From Acidobacteriota bacterium (lineage in GTDB: Bacteria; Acidobacteriota; Terriglobia; Terriglobales; Acidobacteriaceae), in assembly GCA_021793595.1 (NCBI GenBank), contig JAJYSL010000261.1, positions 1 to 6,209 of the forward strand: a stretch of DNA of 6,209 nucleotides, written 5' to 3'. The notes beneath the pieces are model-generated. The model worked only from the letters and a program-made list of their open reading frames with translations. It made no database searches and was not told the origin of the DNA. Each line of letters begins with the position of its first letter. The stretch's first letter is position 1. Made by a program: the position numbers and the translations under genes. Below, piece after piece: positions 5,717 to 6,209 of this stretch.

Positions 5717-6209
5717 TCAGGCTTCGCGGACAGCCGGAGCCAGCAGTTCCCAACTTGCATTGGATCGCGCGGAGTAGGCGGCAATCTGCGCCGCGTAGGT
5801 TTCCGCGAGATTGTTGCCGGCGTAAAAATCGCGATACCAATCGACCGTCATCTGCAATGCGTCGGCAAGTTGAAGAACCGGCGTCCACGACAATTCCCTC
5901 GCGGCTTTCGAGCAGTCGAGGCGCAGCATCGGGACCTCTTGCGGATGCTGGCCGGGTTGAATGTTCCACTTCGCCTCCGCGCCCCATGCAAGGGCGAGCT
6001 TCTCGACGATCCACTCCACCGATCGAACATCGCGGTCTCCCGGGCCGAAGTTCCACGCACCGGAATAGCGCGCCGGGTCTCCGTAGAGCGCCTCGGCCAG
6101 TGATAGATAGCCGCGCAAGGTTTCCAGCACAAATTGCCATGGCCGCTTTGCCTTCGGATTGCGAAGCACCACGGGTTTTCCGGCGGCGAAGCTGCGAATC
6201 ATATCGGGA
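5717..6209 (-). CDS. rfbG: CDP-glucose 4,6-dehydratase, C-terminal part (5' end off the window)
   Basis: The visible 163 residues are the C-terminal, substrate-binding part of an extended short-chain dehydrogenase/reductase. The best match from memory is CDP-glucose 4,6-dehydratase, which makes CDP-4-keto-6-deoxyglucose, the precursor of 3,6-dideoxyhexoses and related sugars. Diagnostic segments are PDMIRSFAAGKPVVLRNP (1-18), RPWQFVLETLRGYLSLAE (22-39), GAWNFGPGDRDVRSVEW (49-65) and LRLDCSKAARELSWTP (about 94-109), then TVDWYRDFY near the end. The frame runs off the right edge; the in-frame ATG at 6202 is internal, since the P-D before it is also conserved. The Rossmann fold and the YxxxK active site lie outside the window, so catalytic integrity cannot be checked. 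GDP-mannose or dTDP-glucose dehydratases are less likely given the RPWQ and LDCSKA signatures. It precedes the glycosyltransferase on the minus strand, probably in one transcript. Confidence 0.85.
   Translation of the reverse strand, partial: PDMIRSFAAGKPVVLRNPKAKRPWQFVLETLRGYLSLAEALYGDPARYSGAWNFGPGDRDVRSVEWIVEKLALAWGAEAKWNIQPGQHPQEVPMLRLDCSKAARELSWTPVLQLADALQMTVDWYRDFYAGNNLAETYAAQIAAYSARSNASWELLAPAVREA

Noticed and set aside
5225..6103. 292-codon open frame on the plus strand, antisense to the glycosyltransferase and dehydratase genes
   Set aside because: Its product (Arg-rich, no known motifs) mirrors two clearly recognised minus-strand genes; long antisense open frames are common in GC-rich coding DNA.

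Overview
The window is a GC-rich bacterial chromosomal segment (roughly 58-60% GC by eye) from what looks like a surface-polysaccharide or sugar-nucleotide locus. The host is probably a soil-type Gram-negative. I lean towards Acidobacteriota because the small Cys-containing orphan at 4449-4805 resembles hypothetical proteins I associate with that phylum. That is recollection, not a search result. I see no phage or transposon genes, rRNA, tRNA or CRISPR.

Left part, plus strand (2-4131): four co-directional genes. manA (mannose-6-phosphate isomerase, cut by the left edge), manC (mannose-1-phosphate guanylyltransferase) and a phosphomannomutase/phosphoglucomutase-family mutase supply the three steps fructose-6-P -> mannose-6-P -> mannose-1-P -> GDP-mannose. 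The fourth gene, a HAD-superfamily sugar/polyol-phosphate phosphatase, overlaps the mutase in an ATGA start/stop overlap and is probably translationally coupled to it. Gaps are 105 bp (manA-manC) and 12 bp (manC-mutase), followed by the 4-bp overlap.

Middle (4132-4448): a 317-bp intergenic stretch with no convincing gene but several short inverted repeats, including an 8-bp-stem hairpin and a palindrome just ahead of a good Shine-Dalgarno. It leads into an unrecognised 118-aa protein (4449-4805) with CX4C and CX2C pairs that suggest a small zinc-ribbon-like fold.

Right part, minus strand (4844-6209), convergent with the rest: the C-terminal half of a CDP-glucose 4,6-dehydratase (rfbG-like, cut by the right edge), followed 51 bp downstream by a WaaE/KdtX-like family 2 glycosyltransferase. 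Together the two sides look like precursor supply (GDP-mannose, CDP-6-deoxyhexose) and transfer for an LPS, O-antigen or exopolysaccharide.

Most of the window is recognisable metabolism. The least explained parts are the coupled HAD phosphatase, the orphan Cys protein and its inverted-repeat-rich leader. I did not find clear evidence of a new biological system.
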